Assembly (NCBI GenBank): GCA_014529385.2
Contig: CM043945.1
Coordinates: 2,081,312 to 2,145,311, forward strand
Direction: 5' to 3'
DNA: 64,000 nucleotides
From: Adiantum capillus-veneris
Lineage: Eukaryota > Streptophyta > Polypodiopsida > Polypodiales > Pteridaceae
The notes under the pieces were generated by a model. It was not told where the DNA came from and ran no database searches. It saw only the letters and a program-made list of their open reading frames with translations. This document shows, piece by piece, positions 13,453 to 25,255 of the stretch. Numbering within the stretch: position 1 is the first letter of the stretch; every line of letters begins with the position of its first letter. Position numbers and translations under genes: made by a program.

Positions 13453-15848
13453 TTGCGTTTCAACTTGTAAACCCACTTCGTACCAATGGCCTTTTTGCCA
13501 GGAGGCAAATCACTTAAACTCCATGTGTCATTTTCTATAAGTGCATCATATTCTGATTTGCATGGCAGCCATCCAATTTTCTGAATTATGTGCTTCATCA
13601 AAAGACAGAGGTTCCTCAACATCATGTAAGCTAGACACAGCCAAAGCATAACAATCTGATGCATAAGATGCATGGCGAGAGCCTAAACGAGTACGACTAG
13701 ACAAAGGTGCATCCAATTTACTGTCACGCAAAGTGTGCACCAGCCATTTTGGCATACCTCTAGCCTGCTCATTTTCAGCCCTTTCCTCATCAAGTACATC
13801 ATGTACATCTGCATCAGTAATAGGCTGATCTGTAACATTTTAAAAAATCCCCATAGGCTGTACATTTGCCTCATTGGAACTTACATTCGTATTTCCACCA
13901 CTGAAAAAAGGCAACAAAGTGCCATAAATGTCATGTGAGCTTCCATTACTGTCTCTAGTACATGACAGCAAGGACTGAAAAGAATCTTCCACAAACACTA
14001 CATCCCGTGAAACCAGAATACGTTTTTTTTTGCGGATGATACAACCTGTAACCTTTGCTTTTAGCACTATAACCAACAAAAATACATTTGACAACCTTAT
14101 CATCCAATTTTCTGCGCTGCACTTGGGGCACCAAAGCATATGCCAAACAGCCGAAAACACGCATGTGCTCAATAGAAGGCTTTCTATCATGCCATGCTTC
14201 ATATGGAGTAATAGACTGCAAAGCTTTTGTAGGACACCTGTTTAGTACATAAGTGGCACACATGATGGCCTCAAGCCAAAAAGAATGCGGCAAAGCTTGA
14301 CTTTTGACCATACATCGTGCCATTTCCGTCAGTGACCTGTTTTTCCTCTCAGCAACACCATTTTGTTGAGGTGTATAAGGCATTGTACATTGGTGTTTTA
14401 TCCACGACTAGCCAGAAATGCATTAAATTTTCATCATCAAAATTGAGATCATGAACTGTACATCTATCATCCACAAATTTGACTACAAGTCCAAGTCTAG
14501 CAAGTGCGGATATAGACAAGAGATTCTTCTTGATCCCAAGTACATAAAGTGCATCAACAAGTGTGAAGGAACTACCATTAGCAGCAGTAAGCACAATCTT
14601 TCCAACTCCCTGAACTAGATAAGAGGCATTGTTGGCACAAGTCATAGAATTCCCATGAGGGACAGACTCGAGAGAGAGGTGAACAATTCATGATGTGAGG
14701 TAATGTGCTTTGTAGAACCACTGTCAAAATACCACGCATGTGAATCTGTAGCAACTGACAAGCATGAATCATGGACAGCAGGATTGTAAGTGCACTCCGC
14801 GCTAAAAGCCCATTCTGCATCAACATCAGCATCACATCTCCTTTCACAGAAGACTAAAAAATGGTTGCATTTGTAGTGGAACCAGCATTTGCAGTGGAAC
14901 CACCCTCTTTCTTCTTAGCCTCTTTGGCCTTCAACTTAGGACACGACTTGATCAAGTGATCATTAGCTTTACAATAATGGCAATGCATCTTCTTTTTTCC
15001 CTTGTCACCAGAATTGCCCGACGAAGTGCTGCCAGTAGAAGCATTAGGAATAGAATTTTTGCCACTCGCAGAAGAACCATAAGAAGTGGTTGCATTACTG
15101 TTATGGTTGCATTACTATTACCACCCTTTCTTTGAGAAGCAATAAAAGCCTGTTCAACTACACGCTGCCTAGTCCTATTTTCTCTGGAAAGTGACTCTTG
15201 CAACAGCAATGTGCATAATGCATCAAAATTGACAACTTCAGGATTTTCTTGGGTTATAAGTCTCCAAGTAATAGCAAAAGTCTGGTAAGAATCTGGTAAG
15301 GCATCAAGAACAGTCTGCACTAGGGAACTGTCTAAAATGACTTCACCTGCAGAAATGAGTTGCTCATTGATATCCTTGACACTAGCAAGGAAAGTGTCCA
15401 TATCATCTTCCTCATGCATAATCTTTGACTCCAACTCTTTACGCAGCAAAGGAATTTTAGCCTCATTGCGACTTGCATAAAGACCAGCCAAAATATCCCA
15501 AGCCTATTTTGTAGATTTTGCTGAACGGATGTGAGGAACAATGGTGCTCTTCATAGACAACGCAATCAATGCATGAGCCTACGCATCCTTAACATCCCAA
15601 CGAGCTTGTTCTGTCGTAGGCAAAACAACTCTAACAGCAGCAATCCTAGCAGCAAGACCTGTAACATCCTCAACATCACCTACATCCTCAGAACCAGGAT
15701 GTACATCAATGCCCTGCACAATATTCCAGACGCCCTTTGACACAAGAACGTGTTGCATCATATAAGCCCACATAGGGTAATTGTCCCCATCCAACCTGTC
15801 CTCAGCAACAAACATCTTGAACACATCTGTGTTGTTGTTGTCAGCCAT
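13453..15848 (-). pseudogene. Copia family P gag-pol, right (minus) arm
   Basis: A second copy of the same copia gene, reading leftwards from ATG at 15848 (MADNNNTDVFKMF). It carries the gag with a stop near 15579 and a frameshift near 15510, and the zinc-knuckle and protease region as broken pieces. A block of about 0.54 kb is absent: relative to the plus copy, the sequence jumps from the end of the protease/pre-integrase region (after VHDLNFDDE, near 14430) to the late integrase core. The piece continues through QNGVAERKNR and stops in the linker before reverse transcriptase, at WVYKLKRK near 13460. The plus arm continues about 600 bp further into reverse transcriptase, so the two arms are unequal. 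Confidence 0.88.
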
Positions 15849-16180
15849 GGTAAATGTTGCACCTGATGTGGAAACTGCCTGAAAATAGGAGAAACGGAGC
15901 GGGAACAACACGTGCTATATAGCACAAATCGTAGAAGACTATAAGGCACCTGTTATGCAAAAAACGGCACTGACAGAAACTCTGCATAAAATGACAAAAT
16001 AGCCTGTGCAGCACTGCCTGTAGTGGAAATGGAGGCCGAAATGAGCCCAAATCAAAAATCTGAGCAGAGTTGCAAAATATTTGTCGACCTCTGAACGCTC
16101 GCCAAACCTCACTGAAATCGGAGAAAGTGAGCAGGCGTGTGTTGGAGCAGCTGGCGACTAAGCCCGGGAGGACGCAACCT

Positions 16181-16193
16181 GCTCTGATACCAA
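16181..16193 (-). promoter_or_regulatory. Primer-binding site, tRNA-iMet (right arm)
   Basis: Read on the minus strand this is TTGGTATCAGAGC, one base after the LTR end. It mirrors the site at 9577-9589 and shows that the right arm also keeps its own 5' LTR and priming signal. Confidence 0.9.
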
Positions 16194-16194
16194 T

Positions 16195-16421
16195 TGTTGG
16201 AATTAGGGTTGCAGAGAAACGCACACAGCTTGGAGAAGATGAAGGAAGCTCAAGGCTCACAATAGAGAGTGTATTACTTAGTGTGCAATGGAAAGATAGA
16301 TATCCCTAGAGTGATGGGCGTATATACAATGCTCGGGGGGGAAAACCTCCTAAGGAGGAAAAAAATGCCCCGGCGGTCCTAATGTGTTCACACACATCAC
16401 TACCACATGTATATGATAACA
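16195..16421 (-). repeat. 5' LTR of copia family P, right arm
   Basis: A 227-bp LTR, inverted relative to 9349-9575, with plus-strand ends TGTTGGAATT and GATAACA. The bases just outside are AGAGC. The bases outside the left LTR are TGAGC, a 4-of-5 match that is not convincing as a target duplication because the outer sequences belong to different Ty3 copies. Confidence 0.88.
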
Positions 16422-17441
16422 AGAGCAAGTGCAACAATGGGCAAGGGGTCCAATGAGCATTCAGCAGCCTTATGGCTTGCCTGGTTCCTATTGGCCAGGA
16501 GACAAAGGGGTCCAATGAGAGTTTAGTAGCATTAATTAATTACCTAAAGCTCTCACAAAAGGGGAAAGGGACACACATGTCAGAAGGCTATCACTGATGC
16601 TGCTTAAATTCCATTGGCTAAGGCAGGCATCGACCAATGGGATGTCAGGATGAGCAAATAGCAAGAGGGGTCGACCAAGAGAGAGAGAGAGAGAGGGGGC
16701 TGATTTTTTCAAGGCATTATTGCATACACACTCACACTAGTCCATCTTTGAAGAATAAGACTCTCGCTCTCTCTCTCCTTCTCAAGCTTTAATGGAAAGC
16801 TTATCACCTACTCCAAGCTTGTGAGAAGGGAGGCCTACACCAACAACTCTTGCCTTTGTGATGAAAATCCAACCAAGAGCCAAGCTTCAATGCATGCTCA
16901 TCTCCTCTACCATGCTAATTACTAAGCTAAGATATGCTAATATAAGTGATATTGTGAGGAGATGTACATCTTTCTCGTAAGACTACTCCTTCTTCCTCTC
17001 AATCTACTCTCATACCCCGCTAGCTCTCACCATCTTCGAAGGTGTGTGAGGTCTTGAGACTGAGACCATGAGGGAATTGATGTTGTGTTTGATAAGTATT
17101 TTGCTTAGTGCTTCAAGTTTCCATTTTCATTGCACTAGCTAGTATTGAAGGAACACAAAGAATTGTATTGTAAAATGTCTCTCTTGATGAGAGAAACCAT
17201 AATACAAAGCTTTTGGAGGGGGACCGGCTCCATGTAAATCTGGTCCTCAACTGTTGTCAATAGCTTAATTTCTCTCTTTTTTGAAGTATTGTTCATGCTA
17301 TCTAACTAGGTGTTATACTTTTTGTTTCTCTCTCCACCCAAGCACTCTTTTATTATCATTAGGAATCTATTCTAATGAAATGCTCACTATGTTCATGCTA
17401 TTTTCCGCTACACACAAGTTACTAGGCCATTAAATGTTACA
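16422..17441 (+). repeat. 5' LTR of Gypsy-B (start missing)
   Basis: The sequence ends ATGTTACA before a primer-binding site. It is the reverse orientation of the LTRs at 4246-5861 and 44260-45909, with the shared 'gaggaccgg' tract seen here as its complement near 17220. About 600 bp of the LTR start is missing on the left, where the copia pair abuts. Part of it (16440-17441) is repeated closely at 37815-38021 plus 40748-41526. Confidence 0.8.
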
Positions 17442-17442
17442 T

Positions 17443-17454
17443 TGGTGTCAGAGC
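17443..17454 (+). promoter_or_regulatory. Primer-binding site of Gypsy-B
   Basis: TGGTGTCAGAGC follows the LTR end. It differs by one transition from the canonical tRNA-iMet complement TGGTATCAGAGC found in Gypsy-C. Confidence 0.8.
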
Positions 17455-17836
17455 ACAAGGTTTCTCTTTTCTTGCTCAAGAAGGGAGTTCCTCAAGATAG
17501 CTATAAATGGTTGGTACTAATAATTGCATTTGAGTAAGTAGAATAGGGATTTTTTAGCCTTGCAATGCGCCTGCCTTCGTGCAGATAACGGGGCATCACC
17601 GTCGAGAGCTATGGTCTTAATAGTGGAGTACTACGGGGTTTGCCTACGACTTAACCACTATTGAGCTATTAGAAGCTTGATAAGAGCCGGTGTTGTTTTG
17701 GTGTTGAACGACCCTCTCTTCTATTCCTTGTAATGGTATTCAAGCCACGGGTACAGTACACCTAGGGCTTGGAGTAGCAACTAGGGCTTGAAGTGTCAAA
17801 GTACACCTAAAAAGTTTACACCTAAAAGTTGTTAGA

Positions 17837-20800
17837 ATGGTTGACAATAGTAAAGAGAGTGAACTTAATGTTGATAACTTTGATTTTGCTAATGAGCAGG
17901 CTACTAATGATGCCCCTATGCTTGTTAACTACCTTGTTTCTAGGCTTCAACAAGCCATGGGCAATCTATCCCTTCAAAGTGAAGTGCAACGGCAGCTTCG
18001 TGCTCATGGGATTCTCCAAGCTCCCCACCATGACGAGAGAGCACCTAGGAAGCCTCCTTGTGAGACTTCAAAAAGAGGCCTCTCTCCGATTCGGGAAGAA
18101 GAAGGGGATGCATACGAAGGGCTCAGAAATTTGCTTCTTGATGACGCATCTCCTTCTCAAAGGAGAACTCAAGAGCCTCCACCAAAGGAACGAGAAAGAA
18201 GTGAGTCTCCTACCACCTCAGTGGAGATGGCTCCATGAAGACGGCGAGCTAAACGCTCTCCATCACCTCCAAAATGGAGAAGACCATTGCACACTTCTCC
18301 ACACCATAATTCAAAGAGGGATGACAAAAAGCAAGAGAAGAAAAAGGCAAGAAAGAGGACACCCTCTTCTCCATCTTCTTCATCCTCTTCCTCTTATGAA
18401 AGTGATGGTGCAGACAAAGAAGATCAAGGCAAGAAAAAGGCGAGAAAGAGGTCACCCTCTTCTCCATCTTCTGAAGAAAGTGATGGTGCAACTTTTGAAC
18501 CATAAAAAAGAAGAGGCCATAGGAAATCCTATGCCACGTGGAAGAGGTCGTCCAAGCTCAAGAAGTTTAAAGATGGAGGAAATAGCATCTCTTTCCTTAC
18601 CTACGATGGCACCTTTGGTGCTACGGACAAAGTCTTCGCCTTTATCCAACAGTTCGATGCAATATTTGGAGATGAGGGCTTCACGGAGTCCTCTAAGCTA
18701 CACCATGTAGCTATGGACTTTCAAAAGTCCGCCAGACAATGGTGGTCTAGCCTACAAGCCAACGGTGAAGCTCCACGAACATGGAAAGCTTTAAGAGATT
18801 CCATTATGAAGCAGTTTTTGGCCACCGATGTCAAAGACAAAGTACTCATTGAATGGTGAAGCCTGAAGCTCTCTCCCTATGAATCCATTCACAAATATGT
18901 AGACAAGTTTTGGGACCTACAACTCAAATCCACTGTCTTCAAAAAGTTGGATTTTGGAGAGCAAAAGCAACAATTTTGTGCGGCCTTAACTGAAGAAATG
19001 GCGGAGTATGTCAACTCCCAAAGGCCACGCACCATATCCGCGGTTATACACCATGCTATGGTGGCTTCTCAAATCAATTTCCAAACAGGGCTAAAAGAAA
19101 TTTTAAGCCCGCGGAAAACAAGGGTTCCAATGAGCCTAAGGGGAAGGACAATGTCCAAAAATCTCCTAAGGGAAATTCCAACAAAGCTAAAGAGAAGGGA
19201 GTTTACAAAGGCAAAAATAAACTCTCTCCTGAAGAGCTTGAGCGTTATCGCAAGGATAACCATTGTTTCAAGTGCAGCGAGCAAGGGCATGTGTACCGCG
19301 CTTATCCCCAAAAGAACACCCGCCATGAGCCTCCTAGAGCTACCTTGGTTGAAATCCAAGAGGAGGAAACTCACCACAAGATATCCTCTATGCCATTCTT
19401 GAGGAAAGGTAAGAGAACATGATGCTTTTATTCTCTTTGACCCTGGTTCTACTCAAAATTTCATATCCATAGAGTTGGCCACCAAGCTGCTAGGCATACA
19501 AGATTACGGGATGGGAGATGTCCTAACCGCACATGATGCTTTCAAGGGGCAAGAAGCTTCAGTCACTCCCTTAATTGAGAAATTTAGGCTCCATGTCCAA
19601 AGCTATGTGGACAAAGAGGACTTCTTTATCTCTCCTCTCAAGCATGAGGATGTAATCCTAGGGGCACCATGGTTTGATTGCATGGCTGCCAATGTTAAAT
19701 TCCCTAAAAGGTGAATCTACTTTAGGTTCAGGGAAAAAGATATGTACATAGATGCTAAGCAAATGGGTAACACCATACCCATTGTACATACGCAAGCTTT
19801 CAATAAGTCAATAAAGAGCTCTATTTCCATGTACATGATTTTTGTTAAAGATTCTCAAAATGAACCTAATGCTTTAGCAAAAGAAAATATAAACAATCAC
19901 AAGGAATTAGAGCTATCTAATTTTCTCAAGGGGTTTCAAGATGTCTTTATTGACAACATCCCTTGTGAATTACCCCCTAAACGAGGCAATGATGACCATG
20001 CAATTGAACTTCTTCTAGGAATTTCTCCGCCTAATAAACCTCCTTATAGAGTTTCTCAAGCTCAACAAGAGAAGATTATGCGGCAAGTGCATGAGTTAGT
20101 TGAGAAGGGCATGGCTAGGCCTAGCTCATCTTCATTTTGCTCACCTATGCTATTAGTGCAAAAGAAAGACAACAGATATTGTATGTCTGTCGACTATAGA
20201 GCACTAAATAGGATCACTATCAAGAATAGGTTTCCCATTCCACAGGTTAAAGACCTATTCGATAAGCTACAAGGGTCCACCTACTTCAGTAGGATTGACC
20301 TAAAACGCGGCTATCATCAAATAAGGATAGTTGATCAAGATATTGTAAAGACCGCATTTTGCAGTATGAATATATTGTCATGCCTTTTGGCTTGACCAAT
20401 GCACCAGCCACATTCAACTGCTTGATGGAGAAGCTATTCAGGCCTCACCGAACCTTTATCAGGAGTGTTCTTCGATGATATTATCATCTACTCTAATTCT
20501 CTAGATGAACACAAGCAACACCTCCAGGTAATATTTCAAGTCTTAAGAGATAATAAACTTTATGTTAATCGAAAGAAAAGTGAAATTTTCTTGCAAGAGA
20601 TTCAGTATTTAGGTCACATTATCTCTCAAGATGGCATCCAAATGGATCCATCAAAGTTAGAGGTAATAAAAGGATGGCCTAAACCAAGGAATCTTCATGA
20701 ACTAAGAAGCTTTATAGGTATGTGTGCATACTATAGACGCTTCATAGAAAAGTTCTCACTAATAGCAGGACCATTACATGACCTAACAAAGAAAAACGTT

Positions 20801-22704
20801 AGGTATACATGGTCTACCAGGGAGAACAATGCTTTCAAAAAGCTTAAAGAAAAGCTTATCTCTCAACCTGTGCTTACATACCTGATCTCTCAAAGCCATT
20901 TGAGGTTCAATGTGACGCTTGTGGCGATTGCCTTGGAGCTGTTTTGCTCCAAGAAGGGCATGCCATAGCTTATGAAAGTCGAAGGCTCGGCCCTATTGAG
21001 CAAGCTCTAGGCATATATGAAAAGAAGCTCCTTGTACTTCTACATGCCTTAGACTCATGAAAGCACTATTTATTGGGGACTCCTTTCATTCTGTGAACAT
21101 ATCACCAAAGTCTTAAGTACTTCATGACGCAGACCGAGCTCTCCGCTTTCGCAATTTCATTTTCATATTGCTCACATTGCTGGCAAGCATAATCAAGTAG
21201 CCAATACACTCTCAAGACGGGCGAGAGTGAATGCGGTTTCCATAACAACTCACAATGATCTATCTTCTACGATAGATGAGTATTCTATTGATCCCGATGT
21301 GATTTCAGCCCTTGCATTAGGAAAGAAAGGGGAACCATTTACTTTACAAGATGGTTATCTTCTCTATGCAAATAGACTATGAGTTACTAACTCACTACGT
21401 GAGAAAGTAATGTATGAATCTCATGCTCCTCCTTTTATGCAGGGCATAGAGGGATTCAGTCTACTCTAAAGTGGATTGAAACATATTTCTATTGGCCTAC
21501 CATGAAAGCAAACATACAAGAGTATGTTTCTAAATGTGTGATATGCCAAAAGACAAAGTTTGATAGAGGGAAGCAACCTGGATTGCTTCAACCTTTGCCA
21601 ATCCCTACTTCACCATGGGAGAGCATATCCATGGATTTTATCTTTGGATTGCCTAAGTCTATCCATGGGAATACGGGAATATGGATGATAGTAGATAGGT
21701 TCAGTAAACAAGCTCATTTTATACCTGTCAAAAAGACTATCAAAGCCCATCAAATGGCAACCCTCTTCATTTCACAAATCTTCAAGTACCATGGCTTGCC
21801 AATGTCCATAGTGTCGGATAGAGATCCTAGAATGACCAGTAATTTCTAGAAGGGTCTCTTTGAGAATTTAGGGACAAGGCTAAACTTCTCCTCTGCCTAT
21901 CACTCGCAAACGGATGGCCAAAGTGAAATAGCTAACCTAACAATTCTTGATCTACTAAAAGCCTATGTAACGGAAGTAGATCAAAGATCCCAATGGGAGA
22001 GGTATTTACCCATGGTGGAATATGCTTACAATAACATTGTACATACTTCCACGGGAAAAGCACCTTTTGAGGTAATTGAGGGAAGATAAAAAAGTCCCCT
22101 GCTACTTAAAGTACACGGGAAGATCTTCGCTGCAGATGATTATAGCTGAGACCTACAAGAATCTTTCCAAAAGATTAAGGATGCTATCTCTATCTCATAG
22201 AAAAGGCAAAAGGCTGCTGTTGACAAGCACAAAAGAGCCCAAGCCTTTAAAGAATTGGGTCTTACTCAAATTTTCCAAGGCTCGATTAAGGCACACGACG
22301 GGCAAGAATCCTCTGGGACACCATAAGTTGCTAAGTTAGCAAAAAGGTACTATGGTCCCTTCAAGATTCTTAGGCCAATCAATGAGATGGCCTATCAACT
22401 CAAGTTGCCCAGCCATTGGCTCATACACAATGCTTTCCATGTGAGCCTACTAAAGCCTTACAAAGGAGAGCCACCTCAAGAACCAACTATTGAAGACCCA
22501 CCGGAGATCGAGGACCAAGAAGAGGTGCTGCAGCCCGAGTCCATTCTCTGAAATGAAGACAAGGTATTAAGAGGCGGTAAGACTATCCGATGATATCTTA
22601 TTAAGTTTAAGAATTATCCTTTTGAAGATGCTAGATGGATGCAAGGCATACAATTAAAGGATAACCTAAACCTTGTCAATGCCTACAATCCTTCCCTAGA
22701 GTAA
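17837..22704 (+). pseudogene. Gypsy-B gag-pol (broken chromovirus)
   Basis: This plus-strand copy is collinear with the intact Gypsy-C polyprotein. It starts at ATG (MVDNSKESELNVDNFDF) and ends at the equivalent of the final stop. Visible in order are the gag N-terminus, a Ser/Arg/Lys-rich linker, and the gag core (QQFCAALTEEMAEY near 18965). A zinc knuckle with one Cys lost follows (CFKCSEQGHVYRAY near 19268), then the protease FDPGSTQNFIS near 19436. Reverse transcriptase spans 19742-20968 ([35 protein letters not shown]). Integrase spans 21502-22080 with the first catalytic Asp intact (SMDFIFGLP) and SDRDPR. A chromodomain-like tail lies at 22560-22700. Stops and frameshifts occur near 18238, 18505, 18858, 19712, 20390, 20970, 21848, 22088 and 22550, so it cannot be expressed as one protein. 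Confidence 0.9.
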
Positions 22705-23018
22705 GCAAATGTACAAATGTTAAAAATGAACAAAGATTTTGTCTTATAAGACTCTCTTTTTCTTTATTGTGCACAAAAATGAAGTAGTATGCATGCTTAG
22801 ATCAAGTTTGCGGAGACGACGTCTCCCAAACACCAAGTAGAGCTTGTCACTCTACTATGGAAGGTTGATAGGACTAATGTGCAGACATGCTTGCGGCAGC
22901 TTAGGCTCTCAAGAGCCAAATGGACTAGTCATCCATTGTGGAACGATGACGTAGGGTAACATAGGGATCCTCTACCCACTAGGAAAAGGACTAATGAATA
23001 TGCTTTATCTTCTCTATC

Positions 23019-23057
23019 CCATAGTCAAGGACGACTGTGATTTCAAGAGAGAGGTAA
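23019..23057 (+). promoter_or_regulatory. Degenerate AGGA hairpin and PPT of Gypsy-B
   Basis: The hairpin at 23019-23040 matches those of Gypsy-A and Gypsy-C in position and AGGA loop, but its stem carries an A-C mismatch and a T-G wobble. The purine tract AAGAGAGAGG at 23045-23054 leads into TAA and the 3' LTR start TGTCATAA. Confidence 0.7.
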
Positions 23058-23495
23058 TGTCATAATAACTAATATCTAATTCTCCTAAATGATTTTATCA
23101 TGTTAAACTGATCATTTAATATGGGGAAGTGCTAGGGGAGAAAAAGTTAGAATATTGGTTAAGCTGGCAGACCGGCCACAATAGGGATCCAAAGGAGGGA
23201 AAATAGGGATCCAAAGGGGGGGGCATCTGCAAAAGAGCAAGGTGCAACAATGGGCTTAAAAGACCCTAAGGTTCAGCCCATTAAGACTTCCAAAATGCTA
23301 AGGTTCAAAAATTCAAAGGTTGTGTCCAAAGGTCATCACTAGGGAAATTGGATGCTTTGTGTGTGTACCAAAAAAGTCTTCATGCATCCCTACATAGGAG
23401 GGGGCGAGCCCTAGAAGCAAGAGATGAGAGAGAAACACACACACACACACACATTCACAAGCTCCTTTACACAAAGGGAAAGAGGAAGTGGGAGA
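23058..23495 (+). repeat. 3' LTR of Gypsy-B, first part
   Basis: It begins TGTCATAATAACTAATATC directly after the purine tract, and runs through 'aaagagcaagg' and a 'gggggcgagccct' block found in the same order in the Gypsy-C LTR. Similarity fades near 23490, where the pararetroviral sequence begins. The missing later part of an LTR of the same subfamily appears at about 37757-38021 and 40748-41526. Confidence 0.75.
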
Positions 23496-23946
23496 TTCAA
23501 TTTTCATTTTGCATGTTTCTCTACTAACAGGGTTAATTATCCTAGCCTCCTCATCAGTGCTAATATCAGAGTCCTCTTCAGAGGATGCCATCAAGTCTGG
23601 AAAGATTTGGGGTAGAAATACATCCATCTCATCTAACTCCTTTTCTTCATATCCTACGCATGCATCATCCTGAAACACAATCTAGTCTATGTCTTCTGGT
23701 AATATATTGCGTACCTCTTGTCCAAGCTGTTGCCTTTCTACCCAAGTCTGGATCTGTGCATTTTCCCCCAACAAAGATTAGGATTGAAGCCGTCAGCTAA
23801 ATCTTCATCTAAAAAATGGAGACATATGGGCTGGGAATTGAGCAACAGAGTCAATAATTGCATCCTTCTGGAGTGCAAAAAACATTCTAGGGAATGTTTT
23901 ATCTTGGCTAGTTCCTCCAAAAGTAATGACAGATTGTTGTGGTATC

Positions 23947-24136
23947 TTTGATTTAGGAATAAAGATTTGTTTTGCTAGAGGAATTGGAAAACTGAAAGCT
24001 GCCAATTTAGATAATACCTGGTATTGTAGGACATCCAATTCTTTGATTTAGGAATAAAGATTTGTTTTGCTAGAGGAATTGGAAAACTGAAAGCTGCCAA
24101 TTTAGATAATACCTGATATTGTAGGACATCCAATTC
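23947..24136. repeat. 95-bp tandem duplication
   Basis: Two adjacent near-identical 95-bp units (23947-24041 and 24042-24136). The unit length is not a multiple of three, so the duplication shifts the reading frame of the viral remnant. Confidence 0.9.
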
Positions 24137-24642
24137 TTTGATAGCATTAGTATGCCAATTTGATGCAGCTTCGATTGGTTGCAGTCGAGAATTCGGAGAA
24201 GGAAGGATATAAGGTTGACTGATAGACATATCCTTATCATTGATGGCTTCCTTAGTGAGACATTTGATTTCATTAATAGCAAAATTAGTTGCTATTATCC
24301 GATTACAGAGTTTGCATCTGAAGAGACCTTCAAAATCCTTATAGATCTAGGGATGTATACAGGACGAGATTTACTCGAAGAGACTGCAGAGCTGGTTGAT
24401 GCAGTGCTATACTGTGGGGGTGCGAGAACAAAAGCAAGCTCCTTTTTGGACTTTGATCTTCCCAAAATTTTGTATTGATCAGTTGAGCCCAATCTTTCTA
24501 TCTTCATAGGCTCAGGGTGTTGTACTTCATTCATCAAAGTTTTAACTATATTCAATTTCCATTCTTCAAGAAACTGAACTTCCGTCCATTCCACCATCTC
24601 AGGTAGAGTCCCCATGGTTGTATCATCAATACAGATGGAACA

Positions 24643-24766
24643 GACCTCTCCAGCAAGTGGTAAAGACAGAATGAATAGATGCAAACACAACATAACAACC
24701 TTTAGACCTCTCCAGCAAGTGGTAAAGACAGAATGAATAGATGCAAACACAACAGAACAACCTTTA
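24643..24766. repeat. 62-bp tandem duplication
   Basis: Two adjacent units (24643-24704 and 24705-24766) starting GACCTCTCCAGCAAG and differing by one base near the end. The length is not a multiple of three. Confidence 0.9.
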
Positions 24767-24898
24767 GAAGTGGAATGAATTCATAGCATAGATTGCTCAA
24801 AGTTACAGGGTAAGAGCTAGAGATAACTTGTGGGAGAGCTTTAAGGATACAAGAGATAGAAGGCTTCTAATCTTCCCCTTCTACGAACGTTTTTCTTT

Positions 24899-25255
24899 CT
24901 TATATACAAGAAAAGGGATAGGCATCTTTCGACGCGTGGAAAAAAGGGTACCAATCTTATGCGCGGTAGGTGGAATACAACTGTTATCTGGAGACACATA
25001 GTGGACTGTACAGTAAAAGGTGCTATCGATATTTTGCGGTAGGTGGAATATAGTTGTTATCTAGAGACACATAGTGGGCTGTACAGTAAAAGGTGCTTTA
25101 TAGTGGGCTGTACAGTAAAAGGTGCTTTATAGTGGACTGTACAGTAAAAGGTGATTTATTTATTTCTCCCTTTTTTTTATGTGAGAGAGTAAATCAACAA
25201 TATTGTTTTTGTGGCGTGGCACATATTCGTAGGAGATGTTCAAGTGACTAATCTT
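24899..25255 (-). promoter_or_regulatory. Putative pararetroviral intergenic and promoter region
   Basis: Between the RNase H end (25256) and the next minus-strand coding piece (24750) lies non-coding sequence with repeats. A unit of about 73 bp occurs twice (24963-25035 and 25036-25108), and a unit of about 31 bp containing GGACTGTACAGTAAAAGG or GGGCTGTACAGTAAAAGG recurs up to 25153. In minus sense these are followed by a TATATAAG box at 24899-24907, about 150 bases before the next coding piece. Enhancer-like repeats, TATA box and leader in this order fit the intergenic region of plant pararetroviruses. No tRNA-iMet primer site was found. Confidence 0.5.

Larger units (their letters stand above)
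9349..16421. mobile_element. Palindromic pair of copia family P copies
   Basis: Two 5' halves of the same copia family face each other. The order is LTR, primer-binding site, gag and pol on the plus strand to about 13450, then pol, gag, primer-binding site and LTR on the minus strand. The arms match over roughly 9349-12850 and 13455-16421 around a single-copy spacer of about 0.6 kb. Neither copy has a 3' LTR. The left outside sequence is Gypsy-A polymerase (minus) and the right outside is a Gypsy-B LTR (plus). The pair can be explained by a deletion or inversion between two oppositely oriented insertions, or by integration of a palindromic cDNA. Confidence 0.8.
23496..24766 (-). pseudogene. 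Unrecognised ORF remnant downstream of viral promoter region
   Basis: The minus strand has a series of coding-like pieces: 24750-24295 (151 codons, starting in a hydrophobic stretch, then a Ser-rich segment), 24229-23805 (about 80-residue pieces, one ending FPAHMSPFFR), and an acidic piece at 23678-23478 (SSEEDSDISTDEE). Stops, frameshifts and two tandem duplications break it. It lies downstream, in transcription sense, of a TATA-like element and repeat region that follow the polymerase of the pararetrovirus remnant, so it is probably a capsid-like or accessory gene of that virus. I do not recognise the protein family. Confidence 0.4.

Noticed and set aside
9344-16426. TGAGC and AGAGC as a target duplication of the copia palindrome
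   Set aside because: Only four of five bases match, and each is explained by the Ty3 copy it lies in. The two flanks do not form one continuous target.
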